This document shows, one piece after another, positions 36,936-44,749 of a stretch of 64,000 nucleotides of DNA (positions are counted from its first letter, which is position 1; every line of letters begins with the position of its first letter). The DNA is from Ruminococcus sp. UNK.MGS-30 (GTDB lineage Bacteria > Bacillota > Clostridia > Oscillospirales > Ruminococcaceae). Under the pieces are notes generated by a model, which was not told the DNA's origin, did not search any database, and saw only the letters and a list, made by a program, of their open reading frames with translations. A program made the position numbers and the translations under genes. The stretch spans positions 806,001 to 870,000 of the forward strand of contig LBCK01000001.1 in NCBI GenBank assembly GCA_000980705.1. The letters are read 5' to 3'.

Positions 36936-37016
36936 ACCGCCGGGGAGATCATCGCAGACACCATTTGCAACATTCTCGAAGAGAGGAGACTCGCCCATGA
37001 ACGACTTGACAGGTGA
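36918..37016 (+). CDS. dpaA: Dipicolinate synthase subunit A, 3' part (separated exon-like end)
   Basis: 32 codons plus stop, in frame with the 5' part if recombination occurs within TCCG. The residues read GKVAPMTAGEIIADTICNIL and then EERRLAHERLDR, the conserved C-terminal tail of DpaA. There is no start codon with a ribosome site of its own, so it is expressed only after joining. It overlaps the dpaB start by 20 bases, the usual tight dpaA-dpaB arrangement. Confidence 0.9.
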   Translation, partial: GKVAPMTAGEIIADTICNILEERRLAHERLDR

Positions 37017-37578
37017 GCGGATCGGGTTTGTGGTGACCGGTTCGTTCTGTACCTTTTCCGCCGCATTCGCAGAGGCGGCAAAGCTCCGGGCAGCCGGGGC
37101 AGAGCTGACGCCGATCTTTTCCGAACACGCCGCCGGGACGGACACCCGTTTCGGAAAGGCGGCAGACCGGGTGGCAGAGCTGGAAGAGATCTGCGGCAGA
37201 AAAGCCATCCGCACCATCCCCGACGCCGAACCGCTGGGACCGAAAAATATGCTGGATCTGCTGGTGGTTGCGCCGTGTACCGCCAACACCGCCGCCAAGC
37301 TTGCCTACGGCATCACCGACAATACGGCGACCATGGCGGTGAAATCCATGCTCCGGCGGCAAAAACCGGTGGTTCTCGCCGTGGCAACCAACGATGCCCT
37401 GGGCGCATCGGCGAAAAACATCGGGCTGCTGCTGAATACCCGGCACTATTACTTCGTTCCCCTGCGCCAGGATGCGCCCCGGGAAAAGCCCACTTCCCTG
37501 GTGGCAGACTTCTCCCGGCTGCCGGAGACGGTGGCGCTGGCACGGGAGGGCAAACAGATTCAGCCCATTTTTGGATGA
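36997..37578 (+). CDS. dpaB: Dipicolinate synthase subunit B
   Basis: 193 residues, flavoprotein-like (SpoVFB), partner of DpaA in dipicolinic acid synthesis. The sequence starts with GERIGFVVTGSFCTFSAAF, has DLLVVAPCTANTAAKLAYGI (flavoprotein fold) and a late NTRHYYFVPLRQD segment, all typical. AGAGAGGAG precedes the ATG at 36997, inside the dpaA tail. With the element in place, dpaB is cut off from the dpaA promoter unless the recombinase transcript reads through. Confidence 0.93.
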   Translation: MNDLTGERIGFVVTGSFCTFSAAFAEAAKLRAAGAELTPIFSEHAAGTDTRFGKAADRVAELEEICGRKAIRTIPDAEPLGPKNMLDLLVVAPCTANTAAKLAYGITDNTATMAVKSMLRRQKPVVLAVATNDALGASAKNIGLLLNTRHYYFVPLRQDAPREKPTSLVADFSRLPETVALAREGKQIQPIFG

Positions 37579-37744
37579 AAACCGGGTCAGACAGCAGGTT
37601 TTTTGCAGAGATCCGGCGCTTTTCCCGAAAATTCCGGCAGTCGCCACACGCAGGACACAAAACAGAAAACTTTATGTGATATACTGATCGATAGGGTCTG
37701 GCTTGTCCGGACTCTGCCGATTTTTGGGATAGAGGTGTTCTGTT

Positions 37745-38677
37745 TTGGCATGGATCATATTAAAACAGGCGATACTGATGCTGCTGCTGAATGTGGTGGG
37801 CATCATCGCCTATCGGACAAAGGTCGTCGATAAAAACGGCGGCAGACAGTTCTCCAACTTCGTGCTGGAGATCGTGACGCCGGTGCTGGTGGTGAACGCC
37901 TATGCCGATGTGGAGTATGAGTCCCGGCTGGTGGTGAATATGCTGTGGACGTTCCTGCTGGCTGCGGCGGCGTATGGGATATTCATTGCGGCGGTGTATC
38001 TGCTGATCCGTCCGAAGCCGGGGCGTGAGACGGAGATCGAGCGTTTTTCCGCCATCTACAGCAACTGCGGCTTTATGGGCATTCCGCTCGCCAGCGCCAT
38101 TCTGGGGAATGAGGGTGTGTTCTATACCACGGCATTCCTGAGCGTGTTCTTCTGCTTTGCCTGGACGCATGGCATCATGCTGCTGACCGGGCAGCACGAC
38201 CGGAAGGCTCTGCTGAAAAAGCTCTGTTCGCCCACCATGATCGGCATTGTCATCGGACTGCTCCTGTTCTTCTTCCGCATTCCGCTCCCCGATCTGCTGG
38301 AAAAGACCTTCGGCTATGTGGCAAGCATGAACACGCCTATGGCGATGGTGGCGTCCGGCATCAGCGTGGCGCAGGCGGACCTGTTCCATGCGCTGAAAAA
38401 TCCCCGGGTGTACTACGTCAGCGCCGTAAAGCTGCTGATCGTGCCGCTGCTCCTGGGGCTGCTGTTCCTGCCGCTGGGCTTTATTCCCCAGGAGATCCGC
38501 CTGGTGGTACTGCTGCTGATGGCTGCGCCCTCTGCGGCAATGTGTACGCTCCAGTGCCAGAAGCACAGCATGAACGACGCCTATGCCTCCCACATTTTCG
38601 CCGTCACCACTCTGGTCTCCATGCTGACCATGCCGCTGGTGGTAAAGCTGTTCACCTGGGCGGCAGAAAAGTTTTGA
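37745..38677 (+). CDS. AEC-family transporter
   Basis: 310 residues with about ten hydrophobic segments in two halves, of the auxin efflux carrier/malate permease type. Characteristic parts are NVVGIIAYRTKVVDKNGGRQ near the start, SNCGFMGIPLASAILG near residue 100 and a late ASGISVAQ segment. It is probably a permease for small organic acids. The TTG at 37745 follows AGAGGTG; a later ATG would cut into the first span. It stands alone, with no regulator beside it. Confidence 0.85.
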   Translation: MAWIILKQAILMLLLNVVGIIAYRTKVVDKNGGRQFSNFVLEIVTPVLVVNAYADVEYESRLVVNMLWTFLLAAAAYGIFIAAVYLLIRPKPGRETEIERFSAIYSNCGFMGIPLASAILGNEGVFYTTAFLSVFFCFAWTHGIMLLTGQHDRKALLKKLCSPTMIGIVIGLLLFFFRIPLPDLLEKTFGYVASMNTPMAMVASGISVAQADLFHALKNPRVYYVSAVKLLIVPLLLGLLFLPLGFIPQEIRLVVLLLMAAPSAAMCTLQCQKHSMNDAYASHIFAVTTLVSMLTMPLVVKLFTWAAEKF

Positions 38678-38758
38678 AGAATCGTTTCCCTCTGTGAGGC
38701 GAGCAGTTTTCCTTTTTCTGGGCGAAAGAAAAACTTGGCATATGGTCACTCCGACAGG

Positions 38759-38796
38759 GAAAAATATACGATTTTCAAGAAAAATATACGATTTTC
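38759..38796. promoter_or_regulatory. Tandem operator-like palindromes upstream of the alpha-xylosidase gene
   Basis: Two identical 18-bp copies of GAAAAATATACGATTTTC, starting 20 bp apart (two helical turns), 11 bp before the -35 box. Each is an imperfect dyad. This is consistent with a repressor or activator site. The protein is unknown. Confidence 0.55.
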
Positions 38797-38807
38797 ACGA
38801 AAACAGA

Positions 38808-38837
38808 TTGACATTTCCATGACAAGTATGGTACAAT
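38808..38837 (+). promoter_or_regulatory. Promoter of the alpha-xylosidase gene
   Basis: TTGACA, 18 bases and TACAAT. About 100 bases of leader follow before GCAGGAGG. Confidence 0.65.
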
Positions 38838-38939
38838 GAAAGCATATGTAGATGGGTACGGGCACAGGCAAACACTCCGGTGTACCGGAAAGTCGCATAG
38901 AATACAACAGATACTATTTTGAAACGCAGGAGGTACTCT

Positions 38940-41279
38940 ATGAAATTTTCTGACGGACTCTGGCTCAACCAGAGAGGCTATGACGTTTCCTATGCTGTTC
39001 AGGCGTATGATGTCACAACCACAAAGAACACCATCAAAATTTATGCAACATCCAGTGCGATCTGGAACCGTGCGATGACACTGGGCGGCGTGACCTTTGA
39101 GATCACCTATACCGCCGTTGCACCGGACGTGATCCGTGTGCATATCTGCCACCACAAGGGCAGCCTGAAGAACAAGCCCCAGTTTGACCTGAATCTGCCG
39201 GAGGGCTATGTGCCGGATGAGATCCACGAGGAAGAGGGCTTTGTTTCCATGACTGCCGGTCATACCACAGTCAAGGTAAAGAAGGGCACAGACGGCTGGG
39301 ACGTGTCGTTCTCCCGTGACGGAAAGCGGCTCACCGGCGGCGGCTGGCGCTCTACCTCCTATATCCAGGAGAACAAGTTCCACCGTGACGCACGCCTGGC
39401 TGTCCAGACCGATGACGATTTCTTCAACTATCCCCAGGACGCACACAACACCTTTATCCGGGAGCAGCTGACCCTGGATGTAGGCGAATGCGTCTATGGT
39501 TTCGGCGAAAAGTTCACCACCTTCGTGAAGAACGGTCAGAACGTGGAGAACTGGAACTCTGACGGCGGCACCTGCTCCGAGCAGAGCTATAAGTGCATCC
39601 CGTTCTATATCACCTCCAACAAGTACGGCGTGCTGGTCAACACCGCAGACAAGGTCTCCTTTGAAGTGGCATCTGATACCATCAACAAGGTCTCCTTTAC
39701 CGTACCGGGCGAAGAGCTGGACTACTTCTTCATCGGCGGTGAGAATCTGGAAGAGGTTCTGGTGAACTACACCGATCTGACCGGCAAGCCGGCACTGCCG
39801 CCGGCAAAGACTTTCGGTTTGTGGCTGTCCACCTCGTTCACCACCACCTATGATGAAGAGACAGTTACCTCCTTCATCGACGGCATGGCAGAACGGGATA
39901 TTCCGCTCCAGATGTTCCACTTCGACTGCTTCTGGATGAAGGAATACCAGTGGACTGACTTCGAGTGGGATCTGGATCAGTTCCCGGATCCGCCGGCAAT
40001 GCTCAAGCGTCTGGCAAGCCGTGGTCTGGGTCTGTGCTGCTGGATCAACCCGTATATCTCCCAGAAGTCCAAGCTGTTCGATATCGGCATGGAAAAGGGC
40101 TACTTCATCAAGAACCCGGACGGCAGCGTATTCCAGACCGACCTGTGGCAGCCGGGCATGGCGATCGTAGACTTCACCAATCCGGAGGCTGCAAAGTGGT
40201 TTGCTGCCGGCGTGTGCAAGCTGTGTGAGATGGGCGTTACTGCCATCAAGACCGACTTCGGCGAGCGTATCCCCACAAAGGCAGTATACTACAACGGCGC
40301 AGATCCGATCCATATGCACAACTACTACACCTATCTGTACAACAAGACAGTATTTGAGGTGCTGGAAGAATACTACGGCAAGGGACAGGCGTGCCTGTTC
40401 GCAAGAAGCGCCACTGTCGGCGGTCAGAAGTTCCCGGTACACTGGGGCGGTGACTGCTCCGCAGAGTACACCTCCATGGCAGAGACACTCCGTGGCGGTC
40501 TGTCGCTCTGCTCCTCCGGTTTCGGTTTCTTCAGCCACGATATCGGCGGATTCGAGGCAAAGGCATCTCCGGACGTTTACAAGCGCTGGTGTGCATTCGG
40601 TCTGATGTCCACCCACAGCCGTCTGCACGGTTCGACTTCTTACCGTGTGCCGTGGAACTTCGACGAGGAGTCCTGCGATGTGCTGCGGTTCTTCACCAAG
40701 CTCAAGGGCAAGCTGATGCCGTATCTGTTCGCACAGGCTGTCAAGACCCACACCACCGGTATCCCGATGATGCGTCCGATGGTCATGGACTACACCGACG
40801 ATATCGCCTGCCGCTATCTGGATCAGCAGTATATGCTGGGTGACAACCTGCTGTGCGCTCCGGTATTCCGTGAGGACGGCGTGGCAAACTTCTACCTGCC
40901 GGAGGGCAAGTGGTATGACATCATCACCGGAAAGACCTATGAAGGCGGCAAGTATCATTCTGTAACCTGCACCTTTATGGAAATGCCGGTTCTGGCAAAG
41001 CCGAACTCCATCGTGACCTTCGGCGCATTCGAGAACCAGTTCGAATATGATTACCTGGACGGCGCAGACGCTATGATCTGCAGCCTGGAGGACGGCAAGA
41101 CCGCTGAGGCAGCGATCTATGACACCAAGGCAAACCTGGTGCTGACCCTCAAGGCAAGCCGCAAGGGCAATGTCATCTCCATCGAGAGCAGCAACACAGA
41201 CAAGACCTTTACCGTTTCTGTGGCTGGCACAGACAAGAAGATCACCATGCAGGGCGGCAAGGGCGAGATCGTACTGTAA
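38940..41279 (+). CDS. yicI: Alpha-xylosidase, glycoside hydrolase family 31
   Basis: 779 residues, cytoplasmic (no signal peptide), full length for YicI-type enzymes, which release xylose from the non-reducing end of xyloglucan oligosaccharides such as isoprimeverose. The nucleophile is D439 in KTDFGERIPT and the acid/base D505 in HWGGDCSAEY. FHFDCFWMKEYQW and FFSHDIGGFE are also conserved. GCAGGAGG precedes the ATG at 38940. Two palindromes upstream suggest local control. The stop codon abuts a 172-bp inverted-repeat element. Substrate assignment rests on the ERIPT form of the motif, which separates YicI-like xylosidases from alpha-glucosidases. Confidence 0.93.
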   Translation: MKFSDGLWLNQRGYDVSYAVQAYDVTTTKNTIKIYATSSAIWNRAMTLGGVTFEITYTAVAPDVIRVHICHHKGSLKNKPQFDLNLPEGYVPDEIHEEEGFVSMTAGHTTVKVKKGTDGWDVSFSRDGKRLTGGGWRSTSYIQENKFHRDARLAVQTDDDFFNYPQDAHNTFIREQLTLDVGECVYGFGEKFTTFVKNGQNVENWNSDGGTCSEQSYKCIPFYITSNKYGVLVNTADKVSFEVASDTINKVSFTVPGEELDYFFIGGENLEEVLVNYTDLTGKPALPPAKTFGLWLSTSFTTTYDEETVTSFIDGMAERDIPLQMFHFDCFWMKEYQWTDFEWDLDQFPDPPAMLKRLASRGLGLCCWINPYISQKSKLFDIGMEKGYFIKNPDGSVFQTDLWQPGMAIVDFTNPEAAKWFAAGVCKLCEMGVTAIKTDFGERIPTKAVYYNGADPIHMHNYYTYLYNKTVFEVLEEYYGKGQACLFARSATVGGQKFPVHWGGDCSAEYTSMAETLRGGLSLCSSGFGFFSHDIGGFEAKASPDVYKRWCAFGLMSTHSRLHGSTSYRVPWNFDEESCDVLRFFTKLKGKLMPYLFAQAVKTHTTGIPMMRPMVMDYTDDIACRYLDQQYMLGDNLLCAPVFREDGVANFYLPEGKWYDIITGKTYEGGKYHSVTCTFMEMPVLAKPNSIVTFGAFENQFEYDYLDGADAMICSLEDGKTAEAAIYDTKANLVLTLKASRKGNVISIESSNTDKTFTVSVAGTDKKITMQGGKGEIVL

Positions 41280-41280
41280 A

Positions 41281-41452
41281 GGCAACACCGCACAAAGCCC
41301 GCCCGGCGGCTTTGTACGCAATCTGCTTGCTGATTTTCCGTCATACTGCACAGAAATCCCTTGACATACGACAGTATGCCTGCGGAATTTCTGTGCAATC
41401 TGTCGAAAAATCCGGCTTCGCATCTTACGCACAAGCTTTGTGCGGTGTTGCC
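41281..41452. mobile_element. MITE-like element with 18-bp perfect inverted ends
   Basis: Ends GGCAACACCGCACAAAGC and its exact inverse, 172 bp overall. TAAA flanks both sides, a possible target duplication that includes the yicI stop codon. Inside are nested hairpins (TGCACAGAAAT with ATTTCTGTGCA; CATAC with GTATG), so a single strand could fold end to end. No coding capacity. Confidence 0.75.
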
Positions 41453-41526
41453 TAAAAATAAGCCTCCTCTGAAAGCGGCGGCTTATCCGTAAATCAACGC
41501 AGTCATCAAATGGAAAGGCGGCAGTC

Positions 41527-41949
41527 ATGGCAAAAGGAAAAACAAAAGACGGGCTGGAGTATCTCTGGACGGACAAAAAGCGTACCCTGTTCGGGCTGCC
41601 CCTGTCCTTTACCCGGTATTATCTGACGGAGAGCCGGCTCATCACCCGTGTGGGACTCCTCACCGTGGTGGAAGATGAACTGGACATCTATCGGATCAAC
41701 GATAAGAAGATGGAACTTCCGCTGGGACAGCGGCTGTTCGGCTGCGGAACGATCATTCTGTTCAGCAAAGACGTAGATACACCGGAAAAACACATTCACT
41801 CCATCAAGAATCCCCGTGATGTCTCGGATCTGATTACGGTGCTCATCAATGAACAGCGTGACCGTTTCGGCATCCGTGGACGGGATATGATGGGTCCGGC
41901 TGGTATGCCGCCGGAAGCATGGGGAGATAACGACTGCTGTAACGACTAA
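41527..41949 (+). CDS. Bacterial PH-like domain protein
   Basis: 140 residues, no signal peptide. The central pattern (YYLTESRLITRVGLLTVVEDEL, split by DIYRINDKK, then LFGCGTIILFS) resembles bacterial PH domains of the YdbS/YdbT type, but without their membrane spans. The C-terminal tail is glycine- and proline-rich. AAAGGCGG precedes the ATG. A soluble PH-like protein of unknown role. The next gene begins 14 bases later or 47 bases later, depending on start. Confidence 0.55.
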   Translation: MAKGKTKDGLEYLWTDKKRTLFGLPLSFTRYYLTESRLITRVGLLTVVEDELDIYRINDKKMELPLGQRLFGCGTIILFSKDVDTPEKHIHSIKNPRDVSDLITVLINEQRDRFGIRGRDMMGPAGMPPEAWGDNDCCND

Positions 41950-41996
41950 GCAGTCTGTCGACCATGCGAAAAAGAGAAAAGGAGGTCCTGAACACA

Positions 41997-43079
41997 TTGC
42001 TTTCTTTTATCACAGAAAAGCAGTCCTCGTGGGAAAAATTGCAGGCGGAGACCCGTCCGATCTTTATCTACGGGATGGGCGATGGTGCAGAAAAGATCAT
42101 GCGTGTCTTTCGGGAAAAGTCCATTCCGCTTGCCGGCATTTTTGCAAGCGATGAATTCGTGCGAGGCCATTCGTTTGCAGGCTATAAAGTGCGGAAGCTT
42201 TCCGAGATCGAAGCACAGGTAGACGATTTTGTCATTGTTCTGGCGTTTGCCGCCGGATACCAGTCTCTGGTGGACAAGATCGTGGAGCTGGGACAGCGCC
42301 ATACCCTGATCGTGCCGGATGTTCCGGTGGCAGGCGGCGGACTGTTCACCTATGACTACTGCGTGGAACACGCTGCGGAGCTGGAAGAGGTATACGAGAT
42401 GCTGGCGGACGATGAGTCACGCCGGGTGTATGCCAACATCATCAACTTCCGCATCAGCGGCAATATCCGCTATCTGATGGACGTGACCACGCCGAAAACG
42501 GAGATTTACCGCAAGATCATCCGGCTCACACCCAACGAGGTGTATGTGGATCTGGGAGCGTATAACGGAGACACCATCGAAGAGGTTCTCCAGCACACCC
42601 GTGGCAAGTACATCCGGATCTATGCGGTAGAACCGGACCGGAAAAACTTCAAGAAACTGTGCAAGTATCTGGACGGCATGAACTATGTCTATGCGTATAA
42701 CGCTGTGGCATGGTGTCTGGATACCACGGTGCCGTTTTCCACCAAGGCAGGACGGCAGTCTGCTGTCTCTGCCTTCGGGCAGGAGATCGACGCACGCTCT
42801 GTGGACAGCATCCTCCAGGGCAGACCGGCGACCATCATCAAAATGGATGTAGAGGGCTGTGAGCGTGAGGCGCTCTGGGGCGCATCCCAGACCATCGCAC
42901 ACTTTTCCCCGAAACTGATGGTTTCGCTCTATCACCGGAATGAGGACATCTTCGCCCTGCCGCTGCTCATCCGGCGGCTGAATCCGGGCTATGACCTGTA
43001 TATCCGGCATCAGCTGTATATTCCGGCATGGGAGACCAATCTCTATGCCGTACCCTCACAAAAGAATTCTCTGGCGTGA
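41997..43079 (+). CDS. FkbM-family methyltransferase
   Basis: About 360 residues. TTG at 41997 was chosen because AAAAGGAGG stands 11 bases before it; an in-frame ATG at 41964 lacks a ribosome site and would add 11 residues. The N-terminal part resembles a Rossmann-like sugar-nucleotide sensor (IFIYGMGDGAEKIMRVF). The C-terminal half is an FkbM SAM-dependent methyltransferase (VYVDLGAYNGDTIEEVL, YAVEPDRKNF, IIKMDVEGCEREAL). Its substrate is probably a sugar or surface polymer. It may be cotranscribed with the PH-like gene. Confidence 0.82.
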   Translation: MLSFITEKQSSWEKLQAETRPIFIYGMGDGAEKIMRVFREKSIPLAGIFASDEFVRGHSFAGYKVRKLSEIEAQVDDFVIVLAFAAGYQSLVDKIVELGQRHTLIVPDVPVAGGGLFTYDYCVEHAAELEEVYEMLADDESRRVYANIINFRISGNIRYLMDVTTPKTEIYRKIIRLTPNEVYVDLGAYNGDTIEEVLQHTRGKYIRIYAVEPDRKNFKKLCKYLDGMNYVYAYNAVAWCLDTTVPFSTKAGRQSAVSAFGQEIDARSVDSILQGRPATIIKMDVEGCEREALWGASQTIAHFSPKLMVSLYHRNEDIFALPLLIRRLNPGYDLYIRHQLYIPAWETNLYAVPSQKNSLA

Positions 43080-43100
43080 GCAGGTTCTGCAATAAAAAAA

Positions 43101-43139
43101 CAAACGCACCATGCGGCTTTTCTGCATGGTGCGTTTTTG
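43101..43139 (+). terminator. Terminator after the FkbM gene
   Basis: AAACGCACCATGC and GCATGGTGCGTTT with a T-run. Confidence 0.9.
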
Positions 43140-43152
43140 CTTGTGTACGCTG

Positions 43153-43191
43153 TAAAAAAGCGCTGTGCCGGTTTTCTGCACAGTGCTTTTT
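43153..43191 (-). terminator. Terminator of the aminotransferase gene
   Basis: AAAAAGCGCTGTGC and GCACAGTGCTTTTT, one mismatch, 27 bases from the stop of the minus-strand gene. Confidence 0.85.
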
Positions 43192-43217
43192 GTTTTATTT
43201 CATGGGTTTCCGCTGTC

Positions 43218-44492
43218 TTACTTTGCCAGAGCCTGTTCTGCGGCAGCCAGCTTTGCAGCGCAAACGAATACGTTCATTGCCATCTGGAGTTCTTCCTCGG
43301 TGGGGAATGTGGGGGAGATACGGATGTTTTCATCCTCCGGATCTACGCCGTGGGGGAACGATGCGCCGGCGCCGGTCAGAACTACGCCAGCCTCCTTGCA
43401 CAGAGAAACGATGCGCTTTGCACAGCCCTTCTGGTTGAAGGAGATGAAGTAACCGCCCTGGGGGTTGGACCAGTTGGCGATGCCCAGGTCAGCCAGTTCC
43501 TTTTCCAGGGTGTTTTCAACGATCTGGAACTTCGGAGCGATGAGCGCCTTGTGCTTTTTCATGTGTTCTACCAGGTTCTCGAACTTGCCGCCGAAGAAAC
43601 GCAGGTGACGCAGCTGGTTCATCTTGTCGTATCCGATGGTGGAGAATCCCAGCGCCTTTTTCAGATATGCCAGGTTGTTCTGGCTGGCTGCGATCATCGC
43701 AATACCCGAACCCGGATGTGTGATCTTAGAGGTGGAGGCGAACATATAGCAGATATCCTCGTTGCCGGCTTTCTTTGCCTCTTCCAGCAGGTTTGCCTGT
43801 ACCGGCGGATTGTCTACCAGGTGGTGTACGCAGTAAGCGTTGTCCCAGAAGATACGGAAATCCTTTGCCTTGGGCTTCAGTGCCGCAAAGCGCTTTACAA
43901 CCTCGTCGCTGTATACCACGCCGCCCGGATTGGAGTACATGGGTACGCACCAGATCGCCTTGATGGTGTCGTCCTCAGCCACCAGCTTTTCCACGATGTC
44001 CATATCCGGACCGTCTTCCTTCATGGGAACGTTCACCAGCTCCATGCCCAGGAATTCGCTGACTGCAAAGTGGCGGTCATAGCCCGGCACCGGACAGAGG
44101 ACCTTCACCTTGTCATACTTGCCCCAGGGCTTGCTGCCCATGACGCCGTTGGTCATTGCCAGGGACATTGCCCAGTACATGATGTTCAGGCTGGAGTTGC
44201 CGCACACGATGACATCTTCCGGCTTGACGCCCAGCATGGGAGCGAAGAATTCCTTTGCCTCCGGCAGTCCGTCCAGGCAGCCGTAGTTGCGGCAGTCCAG
44301 TCCGTTGGATGCCTTATAGTCATCCTCAGCCAGGCAGTCGGTGATGCCGTTGGTCAGATCCAGCTGTTTCGGCGACGGCTTGCCACGGGACATATCCAGT
44401 TTCAGACCCTGTGCCTGAAACGCCTCGTACTGCTTTTTACAGTCAGCGGCAAATGCTTCCAGTGCTTCTCGATTCATCTCTGCTACTCTCAT
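43218..44492 (-). CDS. PLP-dependent aminotransferase (PF12897 aspartate-aminotransferase type)
   Basis: 424 residues. Fold-type I aminotransferase with LDMSRGKPSPKQLDL near the start, a CGNSSLNIMYWAMS loop, NPGGVVYSDE and the lysine region FASTSKITHPGSGIAM holding the PLP lysine. This form is the clostridial MocR-like aspartate aminotransferase, which interconverts aspartate and 2-oxoglutarate. The start at 44492 or six codons later cannot be separated from sequence. It has its own promoter and terminator. Confidence 0.85.
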   Translation of the reverse strand: MRVAEMNREALEAFAADCKKQYEAFQAQGLKLDMSRGKPSPKQLDLTNGITDCLAEDDYKASNGLDCRNYGCLDGLPEAKEFFAPMLGVKPEDVIVCGNSSLNIMYWAMSLAMTNGVMGSKPWGKYDKVKVLCPVPGYDRHFAVSEFLGMELVNVPMKEDGPDMDIVEKLVAEDDTIKAIWCVPMYSNPGGVVYSDEVVKRFAALKPKAKDFRIFWDNAYCVHHLVDNPPVQANLLEEAKKAGNEDICYMFASTSKITHPGSGIAMIAASQNNLAYLKKALGFSTIGYDKMNQLRHLRFFGGKFENLVEHMKKHKALIAPKFQIVENTLEKELADLGIANWSNPQGGYFISFNQKGCAKRIVSLCKEAGVVLTGAGASFPHGVDPEDENIRISPTFPTEEELQMAMNVFVCAAKLAAAEQALAK

Positions 44493-44612
44493 GATTTCTC
44501 ACCCGGTCCGCATCCCGGCGGACACTGCTCCTTTTGCATAAATTTGGGGAGTCGTTCCCCGGAATTAAGACATACTCCGTGCGCAGGCAGTCCTGCACAC
44601 ACTGCAATTCTT

Positions 44613-44641
44613 ATTATAACACATCTTTCACTGGAGTGCAA
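44613..44641 (-). promoter_or_regulatory. Promoter of the aminotransferase gene
   Basis: On the minus strand TTGCAC, 17 bases and TATAAT. The leader of about 110 bases has two hairpins (GGGGAACGACTCCCC; GTCCGC with GCGGAC). Confidence 0.6.
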
Positions 44642-44699
44642 GTGTTCTCCGTGAAAAAACACTCGTTAATTTTTTACGCACACCGTGGAAGAGAAAGAC

Positions 44700-44732
44700 A
44701 AAAGCAGCCCTTCCGGAATGGGAAGGGCTGCG
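44700..44732 (-). terminator. Terminator of the ROK regulator gene
   Basis: GCAGCCCTTCC and GGAAGGGCTGC form an 11-bp stem, with a T-rich run in the minus direction, 18 bases after the stop. Confidence 0.85.
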
Positions 44733-44749
44733 GTATGAACAGTTTGCGG

